From positions 2,790,001-2,854,000 of the forward strand of contig JAMPIQ010000003.1 of assembly GCA_024699855.1 (NCBI GenBank): DNA of 64,000 nucleotides, in the 5' to 3' direction. Source of the stretch: Aphelenchoides besseyi. Its lineage: Eukaryota; Nematoda; Chromadorea; Rhabditida; Aphelenchoididae. The number at the start of each line of letters is the position of its first letter. The stretch's first letter is position 1. Below are positions 48,664-61,100 of the stretch, in pieces. The translations under genes and the position numbers were made by a program. The notes below the pieces were generated by a model. It saw only the letters and a list, made by a program, of their open reading frames with translations, ran no database searches and was not told where the DNA came from.

Positions 48664-49138
48664 ATTTTATTATCCGCTCGTTTTTGTTTTCAAATTTACT
48701 CTCTGAAGAACGAAGAGATGTGTTGGAAGTGCCGAAGCCATAATCGACTTGCAAACTTTACGAGAAGCTCAAAAAAGTTCAGAAGTCAGCAGAAAATTTG
48801 TCTTGGGAATTGCGATACGAGGGTTAAAATCGTTTTGTTCGCAATGATTTTACGTTTGTCTTGACAACATCTGATGGCGTGAAACAGAGCGACGGAATCG
48901 TTGCTGATAGTAACTCGTTGAAACACACCGATTCCTCGGCAACACGTAAGAATGATGTTAAGCTCGAAACGACACGTGAGCATAACAACCAGGTTGTCAA
49001 CGAAACAACGTCGTAAATTGCAATGAAGTACAAGAAAAGATTACTGTACAAGAACAACAGATGCTAATTTCGTTTGTACGAATCAATTAACAAGTGGAGG
49101 CAATTCGATTTCATTCGCTCTTTGCAAGTCGAATCGAA
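48664..49138. other. Divergent upstream region
   Basis: No recognisable protein. It should contain the promoters of the minus-strand zinc-finger gene and the plus-strand Rho-like gene. Confidence 0.3.
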
Positions 49139-50337
49139 ATGGCCGCTTTTTTAGCCGAAGAAGATCCGGACAAGCACGCTGAACAAGGTAAAACGAACAT
49201 CGATAGAGCGAACTGATTGTCGTTTTCAGTTTTGAATGCGATTCCTTTCTTTAGAATTGCTTTCATTGGCGACAAAGGAAGTGGAAAGTCGGAGGTTTGT
49301 TGATTGACTTCGATGGCACCAAACGACTTGTTTTCAGGTTCGCCGAGCGTACATTCAACTCAGTACCGCAAGTGTAAGCTTCTCAATTTGGGTGTATAGT
49401 GAGTGGGTTTCAGGACAAATTAGTCAAATTAGACTCAAATACCACCCGCGTTCGTGGTCGACAAGTCGAACTAATCACCGTTGATCGAACTTCGGAACTC
49501 AAAAAAGTTCCACACATGAATCATTGCAGTCATCTTGATTGCATTATTCTTTTCTACAATGTTACGAGTCCCGCACAGTTTTTCGACATTCATAACAAAG
49601 TGAGTAGGTAGTCAGTACATTTGAGTACTTCAATCTTAGTGGGCACCACTTGTCAAAGAATTATATCCGACCACTTCGTTGTTAATTTGTGCAACGGGAA
49701 TCGAAGCACGTTGCAATCGATCCGAGCGCTTTCGACGTCTTCAACAAGGATTCGATAGTCTCATCGATTCGGAGCTTTGTGTCGACACATCCAGCACGAC
49801 GACTTCGCCATCAACGACCAGTACAAACCCCACGGCGACATCTTCGACCAACAGTTTAGCTTCAAGCACAACCTCCGCTGATGTTACAGCAGAGATTTCA
49901 ACTCCACCGCTTTCGTCGCCGTTTGCTGCGCGACCGATCGGCTCGTTGGCCGACATTCCCGGTTTGGCTTCTGCAAGTTCGCCGGCTGTTGCGGATGTTT
50001 TCTCGACGCACAAATCGAAACGGTCAGTTCGACTGCTCGTGTTGTTTCAATTCAAAATTCAGACGCGGAAAACGCGGTTACTCGCCGTTGATCAGCACTC
50101 ACATGGGCCACTACTTGTCGCAATACGTTCACGCATCGGCGTTCCGTGAGATCTCCACCAAAACGCTGGTAATCATTCTGTTGCATTGGCGGATCAAATG
50201 CGTGTTTTCAGGAGGGAGTTGAAGACCTCATGGACACGGCCATTCGAACTATCAACGAAGTCGAGGGCGTGAAACACTCGTTGGCACGTCGTCTCGTTGG
50301 TCAACCGTTACCGCGTGACTCCTGTGTCATTATGTAA
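49139..50337 (+). CDS. Divergent Rho/Ras-like protein with CAAX box, probable pseudo-GTPase
   Basis: Exons 49139-49187, 49230-49294, 49338-49373, 49414-49599, 49640-50022, 50063-50168 and 50212-50337 join in frame. The fold is recognisable: FFRIAFIGDKGSGKSEV (P-loop intact), then RGRQVELITVDRTSE where DTAGQ is expected, CIILFYNVTSPAQFFDIHNKW, LLICATGIEARC where TKxD or NKxD should be, and YVHASAFREISTKTLEGVEDL, matching the SAL/K region. The switch I loop is almost absent. A Ser/Thr-rich insert of about 75 residues (VDTSSTTTSPSTTSTN ...) interrupts the position of the Rho insert helix. The end CVIM is a prenylation box. It probably sits on membranes and may bind nucleotide weakly or not at all, acting as a scaffold. 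The start is the first ATG; frame is closed upstream. Confidence 0.75.
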
Positions 50338-50609
50338 AGGAATTCGAGATCGTGAAGAAAATAAATTCTATTGGAAATTGTCGTTAAATTGAAATTGACA
50401 AACGAAAAGGACAGTCAATCAACGAAAATTCGTTTCCAATTTGTCTTCTTTTCACAACAAGTGACTTTTTGCGTTCAGTTTTGTCGTGTGGAACTCGCCA
50501 TCGCGACTGTCGCACAAGATTTTACTGTGGATTTCAGGAACTGTAACCCAAAGACTCGGTATTTGAAATTGGAGCGGTGTCGTGCTTTCCATTTCTTTAT
50601 CGATTCAAA

Positions 50610-50672
50610 ATGGGACAAGACGACGAGAATCGCAGTCGACCCACGGAACGAAGAACAACCGCTGATGTGAAC
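50610..50672 (+). other. Candidate alternative first exon A of the DGK gene
   Basis: ATG 50610 encodes 21 codons (MGQDDENRSRPTERRTTADVN) to a GTATGT donor in phase 0, the phase required by the next common exon at 53561. A Gly at position 2 could be myristoylated, but the context is weak. This is inference from phase and signal only. Confidence 0.25.
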
Positions 50673-51485
50673 GTATGTTTTTTTGAAGCAAAGTTCTCCG
50701 TTGACTGTTTTTTCCCTAATTACTCGACGCCCGTGAAGTTCGGCGAGTTGATCACGCGATTTTGCAATTCGATTTTGTTTTGCGAAAACAAGTGGACTGT
50801 TCGTTCGTAGTCCACTGACGGCACGTCGTGTTATCGTCGCTTGAGATCGGTGGTCTTCGCGTCCATCTCGACATTCACTACTCAACGGGAATGTTGCTGT
50901 TGAGAAACAAAAATGAGCGCAATTGATGATCGAGAGCGTGAAAAAAACTGTTCAACGCGGGAGTCACAGCCGCTCTTTTACGCGATTCCGTTGGCAATTC
51001 AAACGGTCGTGAGGAGCTGCACCGAAACACGACGTACAACAACATTTCGCGCGAGAATAAAAAAGCGGAGAACGGGAAGAAAAATCGCGTTGGTGCGCGG
51101 ATCGTCAAAACTGAATTCCGCGCTCGTCGTTTCCACGAGTGTGCCAACTCACGACGGATTTCGATTGCGCCGTCGGAACTTGAAAACTTTTTGTTTGTTT
51201 GTTGGCTGTCAAGTGGTTGTTGATGAAAAGAACCGAAAAAGCGTCCGTTGATCGTTTTGCGTCGCTTATCATCGCGGACGACATTTTCGCGTCTTCAACG
51301 AATTGACGCTTCTCATCGACGTCTCGTTCTCTCGGTGTCCGTCGACGTTTTCTCTCGCGAAAATTGATCCCGTTGATTTCTTTTGCAGATTTCCTTCGTT
51401 GTCATTTTGTGCACGTTGTAAAGTTTTTGATCTTGATCCTTTAGCTGCTCCTTCATTCGAAGGGCTCAATGTGCTCATCCTTGGA

Positions 51486-51554
51486 ATGTGCGGTTTGTTT
51501 CAGTGGCTATGTTGTGTCGTATGTTGCGGAAAAGATCCAGTCGGGAAGGCAAAA
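51486..51554 (+). other. Candidate alternative first exon B of the DGK gene
   Basis: ATG 51486 encodes 23 codons with four closely spaced Cys in two pairs (MCGLFQWLCCVVCCGKDPVG), then a GTAAGT donor in phase 0. Such N-termini are typical of palmitoylated membrane anchors. The same phase would join the exon at 53561. Confidence 0.35.
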
Positions 51555-52165
51555 GTAAGTCCTAGAAGTTGAGCCGTTTATTCGTTTATTATCATCTTCA
51601 CTTACTGATTATTCGACTCCTCTGTCCAAGTCAAAAGTGTCCGAGCATTCTGTCAACGGATTTCCCTTCAGCGGTTTCTGATAGCAAGCAAAACGAATGA
51701 GTCGTCAATGAAAAACGTTGGAGGCTTTGCATAAACGGTCTATGATTTTGCTCTTAAGTTGAGGAAAAAAGAATGCGAATCATCGAACTTCTGTAAATAT
51801 TCTTTTCGTTCGTTCGCCTAATCGAAATGTTCGGACGAACATATCGACCGGAAGCTTAAACGTAAGTTTTTTTCCGACTTGTTTGGCCGTTTGCTCAGCC
51901 AACCATTCGATTTGAATGCTCAGCCGTTTGATCACTACGTTTCACGAGTTTCAATTAACTGGTTTGTTCGTCGCAGTTCAGCGGTTGGCCTTTCGCTGTT
52001 GCTTAGAAGATTTTGAGAGCTAAACTTTCGCATTACCATGTGGTAAACATGTTACGTGTTTTGCACGTCAGAAGTGATATTGCCGGTCAGTTGATCTTCG
52101 CGTGTGGGCTCTTTTTTCCACAGTCGACTATTGATATTCGTTTTGTGTCGTCATGTCGTGTTCAG

Positions 52166-55100
52166 ATGAAATACGATCTGAATGTTTGGTTTTCGTCAGA
52201 AGACACGAACAGTCACGATTCGATTCTCGACTATTTAAATTCGAAATTGTCGTTTGTCGAAGGAAAAATGCCGTTTTCCATCGCCAATTCATCGACTAGT
52301 TCTCAGTCCTCTTCTTCCACCGATCAACTTTTCTATCGAAGTGCATTAACGTTGTTGCGTCGATTGCGTTTGATTGTGAGTTTTCGAAGAGCTCAAACTT
52401 GAACTCAAATGTGCTTGTGAATCCTTTCAATGTTGTTATCTCGCGTCTATTATAACGATAAACACCTCCGCTTCTGTGAACTTCCGTTTGATTGCTGACG
52501 TCAAAGTCGGTTACAAACACCCCAATTAGTGAAATCAAACTTTCGCTTGTTCGCCGAACTCAACACAAAGAACAGTTCACGTCGTGCACAATCGAAAGCC
52601 CCAATGATTGTCGTGTTATGATTTGTGGGCATTCCACCAAAAAAGACCTTTGTGTCCTATGAGTTGTTGTGAAAAGTCGGCGGCCAATAAACGCCAATTT
52701 TGCGAATCAACAGTCTCTCCAACAAACTCTCGAACTTAACAATAGAAACCACAGGGCAATTGTCGCAATTTTCTTCGTTGTATTACGTTTGTTTGCCACG
52801 ACATTTGCAGTTGCCTATTGATAGAAATAATGAATGACATCAATAGTAAGGTCACTTGGATACCTATTCGACGTCAACAGCAACATTAAGCTTATGCGTC
52901 ATCGTCAACTGAAAACAACGAGTGTTCCACGACTCGTTTGTTCATTGCGCGTATTTGAGCTTATCAGCGAAATGAAACAACTTTGGGGCAGCGAGTTGGC
53001 GACCAATAGTTTTTTTTGCGTTTTTGTCGACGCGTGGCAATTTGCATTCGGAACGGCCATTAAGTCGATTTGCCCCAAACTTTTAACGGATTTGAGATCA
53101 CAATCTCGTTTACATTTCTCGTTCGTATTGTAATTTCTTTTTGATTTCCCGGAAGTCCCGAACTGTTCCTTTCGAATCATGACGTTTTGTCAGAATCCGA
53201 AATTGGAACAAATCAAGAACTTAAGTACGCAATTTCCTGTTCGCAATGTCCATAAGACTAAACGAGAACGTTCATCGAAACGGACATTCCCGGTGGTCGT
53301 TGGGAAACGTAAAATCTCGACCAGTTAATTCGCTGTCAAGTTTTCGGTCAACTTGCACGGTCCAACGATTCGAAAGACCGTTAAGTTGCTTTCTGGTAAA
53401 TCTGGACAGGCACGCAAAGATTCACTTGTTGTTTTTATTTGTCAATTTCTCTATAATTACTTCTGACTTTCTGGTTCTGCGATGTCATGAGGGTAATTCA
53501 CATAAAATCGTTCCTTTTGCAGCATTCTAGCTAGTCTTTTAGTTAATTGGTTTGTTTCAGCACACTTCGATGCTCGACGCCGACCAGAGGCGCAAACCGA
53601 GACAACACTCAAATGACTGTCGATCAAAGAGATTTTCTACGTTGCAAAGATCACTCGAGGTAAGTTAACATTTTGTATGGATTCAATCGAAACCTCAGAG
53701 CCAATAGAAGAATTAGACGAAGTGCGTGAGAGTGCAGTGGCTGTGTCGGAATAGCCCACTGTATTGGCGGACCCGGTGGTCCACTAAGCATGTGGATCCC
53801 GGACGTGGTCCGCAATATTGACGGACCACTTGCTTTGTAAAAATACAGGCTTCCTATGTGTGGATTGATTTCTTCTTTTGTTCAGATAAAAAAGATGTCG
53901 ATTTCTTGATCTTTATTCAAAAACAATCCAACTATTCATGCAGCACACAACAAGAAGCGACCAATGGAATACACAAGTACAAGGGCCAAAAACGCACTAT
54001 AGAAAAAACAACCCGTGACGATTAAATAGAACATAGAAAACAAACGATCATTCCGGAAGTCGATGCGGTGCTTGTTGAAAGGTGGCTGCGTTAATACCCA
54101 ACGCTCCGAAGTGTTCTTGTGGGATGTCTCGATTAACAAATTCTTGAACAAAGTCCGCCAAAAAGCCGATCATGTTGTAGCCGAGATTGATTTCGAATTG
54201 TTGGGATCATGCGAGGCGGTTACTTCTTTGACGATGTCACTGACAGATGAATACGGACCACTGGTCTTCCAGTTAATAGAAAACGTCGAGTTCGGTGGGA
54301 CTTCGGTAGTACAATTCGGAAACCAGTCGGCGAAACAAGTTGGAATAAGCGGCAACTCTGGCGATGGCTAAAATATCGAGTTTAAGCACGCAATTTCCAC
54401 TTATCGCATCAGGCAGTTTGTCAATTCGATTTCCATTTTCGCCCCCACCGTTCGTTGATCCTCTTGTTTGCAATTACTTGTTCATTTGTGATTGAATTGC
54501 ATATGAGAACAATGGGAAAATGGAAATGCATGGATGAGATGATTGTTGGGAATACAATAGTACTAATGAGTAGAGTAGTAAAAGTGTACTCGTTCAACTC
54601 GGTAAATTAGTAAGATCGTATTTCTGCGAAAACAGCGTATTTGGGCAGATCGCTAGTTCATCAGGCGTAAACCCTTCCAAACAAGCAGACTGTTTGAAGT
54701 GACCAAGAATAACGTCGGCATTCTTATTTGCCATCTAAAAGCTACTATTGTACTTGTAAAAAAGCAAAATACGAGGCTTACCTTTAATCAAAACAACTTG
54801 AAGACGAACATGAGCCATTTGAATACCAACACCCAAAAGTTTATTCCCAACGAACGCACGCTAACATTTTGGAAAGTAAGATAGAAGGGCCAACATTTTA
54901 ACGCGATCGCTAAGGTGCACATTTGAAGACGGGAGTACGAACTTTTGCGTGAAACTCGCCATTTAAACTCAACAAATCTTTACATCAAATCCTAAATTCC
55001 GAAACAAAATAAAAGTGTTTCCCATCGAGTCCACTACCATAAGAACGTCCTCAAAGCCCGCGAACTGCATCACGCATTCCGCTTCTTTAACTTATATTGT

Positions 55101-58100
55101 TTCAATTAGTAAAATACGATGTACTTTTAGGATGGTTTTATGAGCGATTCGCACAGCGTTCCACCACGAAAGAAGGTTTGGTACAGACGCGGTAAGGATT
55201 CTCTTTTCGATCCCTCTTCTGAAACTATTCGAATGAGTCAGATTCTTCGTTCGATTTGAAACTAAATGGGTTTGGTTGGTGAGTACAGTTCGTTCGAGAT
55301 GAAACGTACAATCACTCCGAACTTTTTGAGGGAATTAGTGTGAGGAGAAGCAAACTGCGATATGATTCAGCGGCAACTTTTTATTATCCGATTACCTTCA
55401 ACGTTATGAACGACTCGTTGGATTGGCGGTTGAAATCGGGACTAAAAACTGCGAATCTGTTTCGTCGAATAGTTCTTGTTTTTTTTTGACGTGCATTCAA
55501 AAGGCAGAATGACCGGAAGTTTGGTGTGTTTGTCTCATGATCGACATTCTGTTCGCCGCCCACTTTCGATAAGCGACAAAAGTCGGTGACGTGAACAACC
55601 GTTTTGTGCTGCCGATCGCAAGACCACAGGGTTACTCAGCTCGTTCGATCGTGCGAAAGAATCTAAAGTTCTGATTCATCACCACTAAGCGACTTTCCGT
55701 TCATCCCGACTTTTGATCTCAACTTTTAGTGCGTTTATTTCAGGACTCCTACGACGTCAAGGATCACACTCAATGCTTTACGACAAAATGGTCTCCAGAA
55801 GACTGGTCGGCGCCATTGCCGTTTGGCACGATCTTCACAGTCAGCTGCTGGCGTTGGATCGGCCGACAGCGAAAACTGACGAACAATCGACCTCATCGAC
55901 GCCGTCAACATCGCCGGCTGATTGCGACGAATCGGCCGCTTCAACACCGCCAACAGAAAACGAAAGTGATCACGAATGGGCACATTCAGCGCCGGTTACC
56001 GGACGCATAGGTATGTTGTCATTGATGGAAAGCCACAGATTTTTTTTCAGACTACGAAGACAATTCATCGCAGGACGAGAGTATTTTGTTGTCCGACGAT
56101 GAATTAGACGAGATTGTCGATTTCGAACGTCGTAACCTCAACAATCGTTTCTCCATTTCCAACCCCGAATTAGCCAACGGTCAAATCAAACAGATGTTCC
56201 CCGAGTTGTCCGATCACTGGAGGTTGGTTTTACGAAAAAGTTTTGCGATACGGACATCAAAAGTTTGAGTCGAGTCTGAAGCGTACTTCTTGTAGCTTCT
56301 CAGCTGATTATATTTTCAATTAAAATGTTCTTTAAAACATTTTTCTTCTTTTTTGGAGAACTCGGCGGTTAAATTCGGACGAACGGTTTCGAGTTTTCCG
56401 CTTCAACGTTTTTGATTTCCGTTGCTTTTCAACTTTTGATGTTTTTGAGCGAAAATAATGAAGAGCGAGATGCTCGTAAGAACGACAAATGACTTCGTTT
56501 CCGACATCGTTCTATGAATTTGCTCATTTCGAATTCCCGGTAAAATGTTTCTATTTCGAGAGAAGGCAATACACGCGTTTCGACTGCATTCAGTACGTGA
56601 GGTCGATTATGAGCAGCACATTCGGCTTTCAAACTTCGCATTGTAGTAATCGGCTTCAACAGATGCGTTTGTTTTTAGCAGAAATGCTATTTCGCCTACG
56701 AGTTTGCTTTGCAAGTCACGTTGAAACGAACAGCTGACCTTCCATGAACATCACTTTTTATGCATGTCTTCGTCGACACTTTTAAGTTGCAACCACCGCA
56801 TTGTCTTGGCGCGGAAAATGTTCGAAATTCTTCGGATTTCCGCAATAGATGACGTTGCTCTCTCATTAAAAAACGGAGATTTGTAATTACATTGTCCAGT
56901 AATGACGTTCATGTAAAACGCAGATTTCGTTCTCGATTACAACTTTGCTCTGCAAAAACGATGTTTTAAAACCGTAACTTCCGTCTTTTCGTCTCTTATC
57001 TCAATTGTTCGCTGCGGATTATCCAGTTGGACCGATCAAGATCTGCGTTTATTTTCGTTGTTTGTTGGCTTCTTCTGCTTCAGCTCACAAATCTTAGACC
57101 ATTTTTAGCGCAACAAATGGTCTTTGCGTGGAGATTAGAAGCTGAAAACTTTGTATTTCCATTAGATCGATGTTCTTTTCTCTATGCGTCTTCGAAAGTT
57201 CAAAATTTCCAATGACGACAATCCCCATTACTCCCTTTTTGCTTAACATCAGGTTTCTGTCCTGGAATGTTGTCTTCGGGTTTCCATATTGACCGTTCGG
57301 TTGTCATATGCGGTTAATAATTGATCTTCTAATCGGGTTGTTCGAGGAATTGCACCTGTCAAGATGATGTTACGTTCCGTTAATCTTTTTGTTTTGTAAT
57401 CCAATTGACGTGTTGTCCAATTTCGATTTGTTTGTCATTAAAATTCCACAAGACTCATTTTACGGCTTTTGCGTCCTCAAATGTTACTCGTTTCTTTATC
57501 TTCGGTCCAAACTCCATTCTCGGGATTAATGGCTTCGCGTTGATTGGTTTTTCAGAAAAAGACGTGAAAGGATAAGAGGAGATTGATAAACAGGTTACTT
57601 GTCAAAATCCCTGTGGTTTGTACTTGTATGTACTAATTAAGCACGTCAATCACTAATTGAATCGAAGGCTTCTAATATCAATGATGCAGGTCATGCGGAA
57701 GTCGGATGTTTTTGCTCAAAAAGTGCAGATGTTTGTTCCACTTCTTTTGTGTTCTCAGTTGTTCAATTCTTGACAATCAACGGTTGAACACGAAATCGAA
57801 TTGCCGAGTGCGCGTTGCCAAGAAACGCTTTCGGAATGAAGAAAAATGAGTCGACTTCTGACTGTGATCTTTGAGTTTCTGACTCCTCCCAACACATGAA
57901 CTAATTGAGACTAATCAATGACGGCTATTTGCAAAACTCATCTGACGCACATCTTGTTGCAAACGTTTGCTGCTAAACGATCCGTCTTATGCGCTTGAAA
58001 AGACGAACGCGAGTTGGCCACCAGCCCTTTGAATTGAGCTAATTTGTAGTCTCATTCAACGAAGAGTTTGAAGTGGCACAAACAAACGCTTCTTAAAGAT

Positions 58101-61100
58101 ATTACTCTGCTTATTAAACTGTCGGAATGAGTCGACTTTCTTCGCCTACTCTTCAATCTTTGCGTCGCATCTTCGGTTCAACTCAAAATCTGTTTGCAAA
58201 TTGAAAACTTGTGTGGAAATTCGAGTCGTTAAACGGAAATCGGGTTCGAGTTCACTTATCCGAACGAGACGCAATGGTCTTAGAGTTTGAAAAACGAGCA
58301 ATGTTGCGAGTCGTCAATTTGTCCGTTTAGCTGCAGGTGCAAATTCGATTTAGGGTTCTTTCGACGGAACACCCGCACCGGATTTCCGTTCTCCGAACGT
58401 GCAAATTTGTCTCCTGATGTTTGTGTTCGCTACGAGATGAACCGTCTTTCTGAATCGGAAGTGATAGCGATATTCAAGTCGATTTCAACAACCGTTTGCA
58501 AGCATCTTCTCTTCGGATATGTTGCAACATCGCCGTCCGAACTTCATTTCGTTGACCGTGCGCGGTAATTCAAACCGTCGGAAACCAAACGCCGAATTCT
58601 CGTCGGCACGTTGAAGCGCTTCGCTGTTGTTCATTTGGTCGCTTAAGATTTCGAATTTTACACGCAACTAGTCGTCATCTTGAGCGGTTCACAGACGTCA
58701 CACGAACACAAACTTCCAACTAATGATATTTGCATTTCTGATCGCTTATCACCTCTTCGTGACGTTCCAATTCTTAAATTTGTTCTAATCACTAATGCTT
58801 AAGTACTTTTTGTCTGTTAATAGCAACCTTCTTTTGCGTGCATTTTCGTGTTATACTCGAGTTATGCGCAGCTATTTTGTACGAATCTTCGTCGTTGGTT
58901 TTAACCTTTAGTCATTAGCAGCGAAAAGAACTATCGGATAGAAGGGAATAAATGATTATGCGCCGCCAAAAGCACGTAATTTATAGATTGTAGTGAAGAT
59001 GACTTCCGTTTTGGCTGTTGAGAATGACAGAGGATTAGCTTTTCCTTTCAATTCTTCGACCAAACGGACTTTGCAGGTGAATAAAAGTCGAATTGCAAAA
59101 AGACCTCGTCGTCGATCACGAAAACTGTCCAACGATCGTGGGAGTGATGATTGAGTTAAACTGCAGCCAATTGAGTTACGAGCGTTTTGAGAAATCGCGT
59201 CATGCGATGCACCGAATGTTCTTATGTTTCGGTCGATGAGCTCATGAAACCAACCGGACAGAGTGTATTCGTTGACTTCAGAGTTTGCAAGTCAATTGCG
59301 ATAACCTCAACTATCGCGATACTTTTGCAGACAAGAGATTTGACGCTAACCGTTAAAACGATCTACGCATTCGCTTTGTTTGGCTTCTTGGAGAAAATAT
59401 CATTGATGAAAATTTCTTAATTCGCGAATCCTCGACTGCAACCACTGACCCACGCGTTTGTTATCCGCTTTCTTGTCAATCCGTTTTGTCTGCTACGATT
59501 ACGAACGTAGCAAAGAATTTGGTTGTCAGAAGACAAATTGGTCGTGAATTCGATGGATACAACATCCGACTGTTTCAATGCTCGGATGCACCTTTAGAGT
59601 TTGAATTAAAAGCTTAATGTTCTCTTCGTGTCTCATAGATAATACTTTTAGTTCGTATTCTCAGGTTTTATGTCATTTGGGTCTCAGAGTTTACAGGATG
59701 GAAATCAAGCGACTGTTTTACTTATTGACATCTACGATCGTCTTGATTTAATTACTCTTGTATTTTCGAATATCTGTGGGATTAGCGGTCCTCCCGAGAA
59801 AATCCGGACGCGACCAACGGAATGAGACGAATTGATGAATCCGCTCAACCGCCAACACTTTCGATTTCAGCACACCGGTTCGAAGTGGATGACGCTCAGC
59901 TGCGATTCCCTCGACTTCGGATGTTCTTTTCTTTTTTCCTGAATTGACGATTCGTCGTGTTTTTGAGCGTGTAATTTGTAAACTCGTGAATACGTTGACA
60001 TTGTTTACAATTAGAATTGAAGCCGAAAACGTCAAAAATGTTTGTTTGGTAATTGGGACTTCGAAGAGATGATTACGTTTCGAGGGAAATCGGGGGTCCA
60101 AGAAACCTCGTCATTAGGTCGAGACTCACCGACGACCGGCAAACCATCGCCTTTGAATGGGGCCTCCAACTTATGCAACAGTTCAACGGCTCCATCAACG
60201 GCAACCACACCATCTCCCGCAGCTTCCGATGTTTCTACGCCCAGTCGACGACTTTTCTTTCCACATCGACATCACGTAACGTCTGAAACAACGGTCGTTT
60301 CGAACTCTGATTCTTCCACCACATCATCAACATTTTCTTTTCGTAAAAGCTCGATTGCTGCTTTGGGTAACAACATTCGACGTGGAAGTTTGGCGATGCT
60401 CGGCCGCGCAGACAGTGGTGGAACAACCAACGCGAATCAATCGAAAGCCAACGATTCGCCAAAACGCAAGAAATCCACGACTACAACAACCGGAGCAGCA
60501 GCGAAAAAAACGATAAAACGAAAGTTTAGTGCAGCAAAGTTGGCAATTCGAAAGATCTCTCATTCCTCTCAACCCAACGTTGCATCTCTCGGTTCGAACG
60601 CTTCGACAAGTCCGGCCAGTGGTCTCGGTTCGCCGGTTTCTGTTGCTGCTATTACTGGTTTTACGATCAACGATCATCCGATTGGAACACCGCAATCCGC
60701 TCCGGTGTTGTTGGACGACGTCGCTTCACCCTGTTCGACATCATCTTCGGTTAAGTCGACGACTTCGCGTTTCTTTCGAATTCTCCGAAAAGTCTCCGCT
60801 TCAACTCCGCCCTCGCAACAGGCTTTGATGTCATCAAGTTCGTTGAATCCGGCAATTGCGGCCCTCAAAAAACCTCTTGGTCCCTCGTTGTCGTGTGATA
60901 TCGAACAACGGTAAGTGCGAATTTGTTTTTGTTGTAGCGGCGGTGGTTGAAAGCGCTAAAGAGAAGAAAATGGTTTTTTGTTTTTCTTTTTGCTTTTTGA
61001 GTTTACCGCTTTTCGAAAACCACTCTGCCTGTTCGACTGAGTACCTCGATGATCTCGGGTGGTCGATTTCAGGCGTAGTGTTGCTAAACACCGCCGCTTT

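Noticed and set aside
48107..48706. Competing frames on both strands over the zinc-finger gene exon
   Set aside because: Only the minus-strand frame that runs into FSVDYLLS and ends at a proper donor makes sense; the others lack start or splice context.
57027..59420. Isolated frames in the largest DGK intron (for example 57027-57215, 58287-58568, 59187-59420)
   Set aside because: They lack matching acceptors and donors in phase with the DGK exons and show no family similarity.
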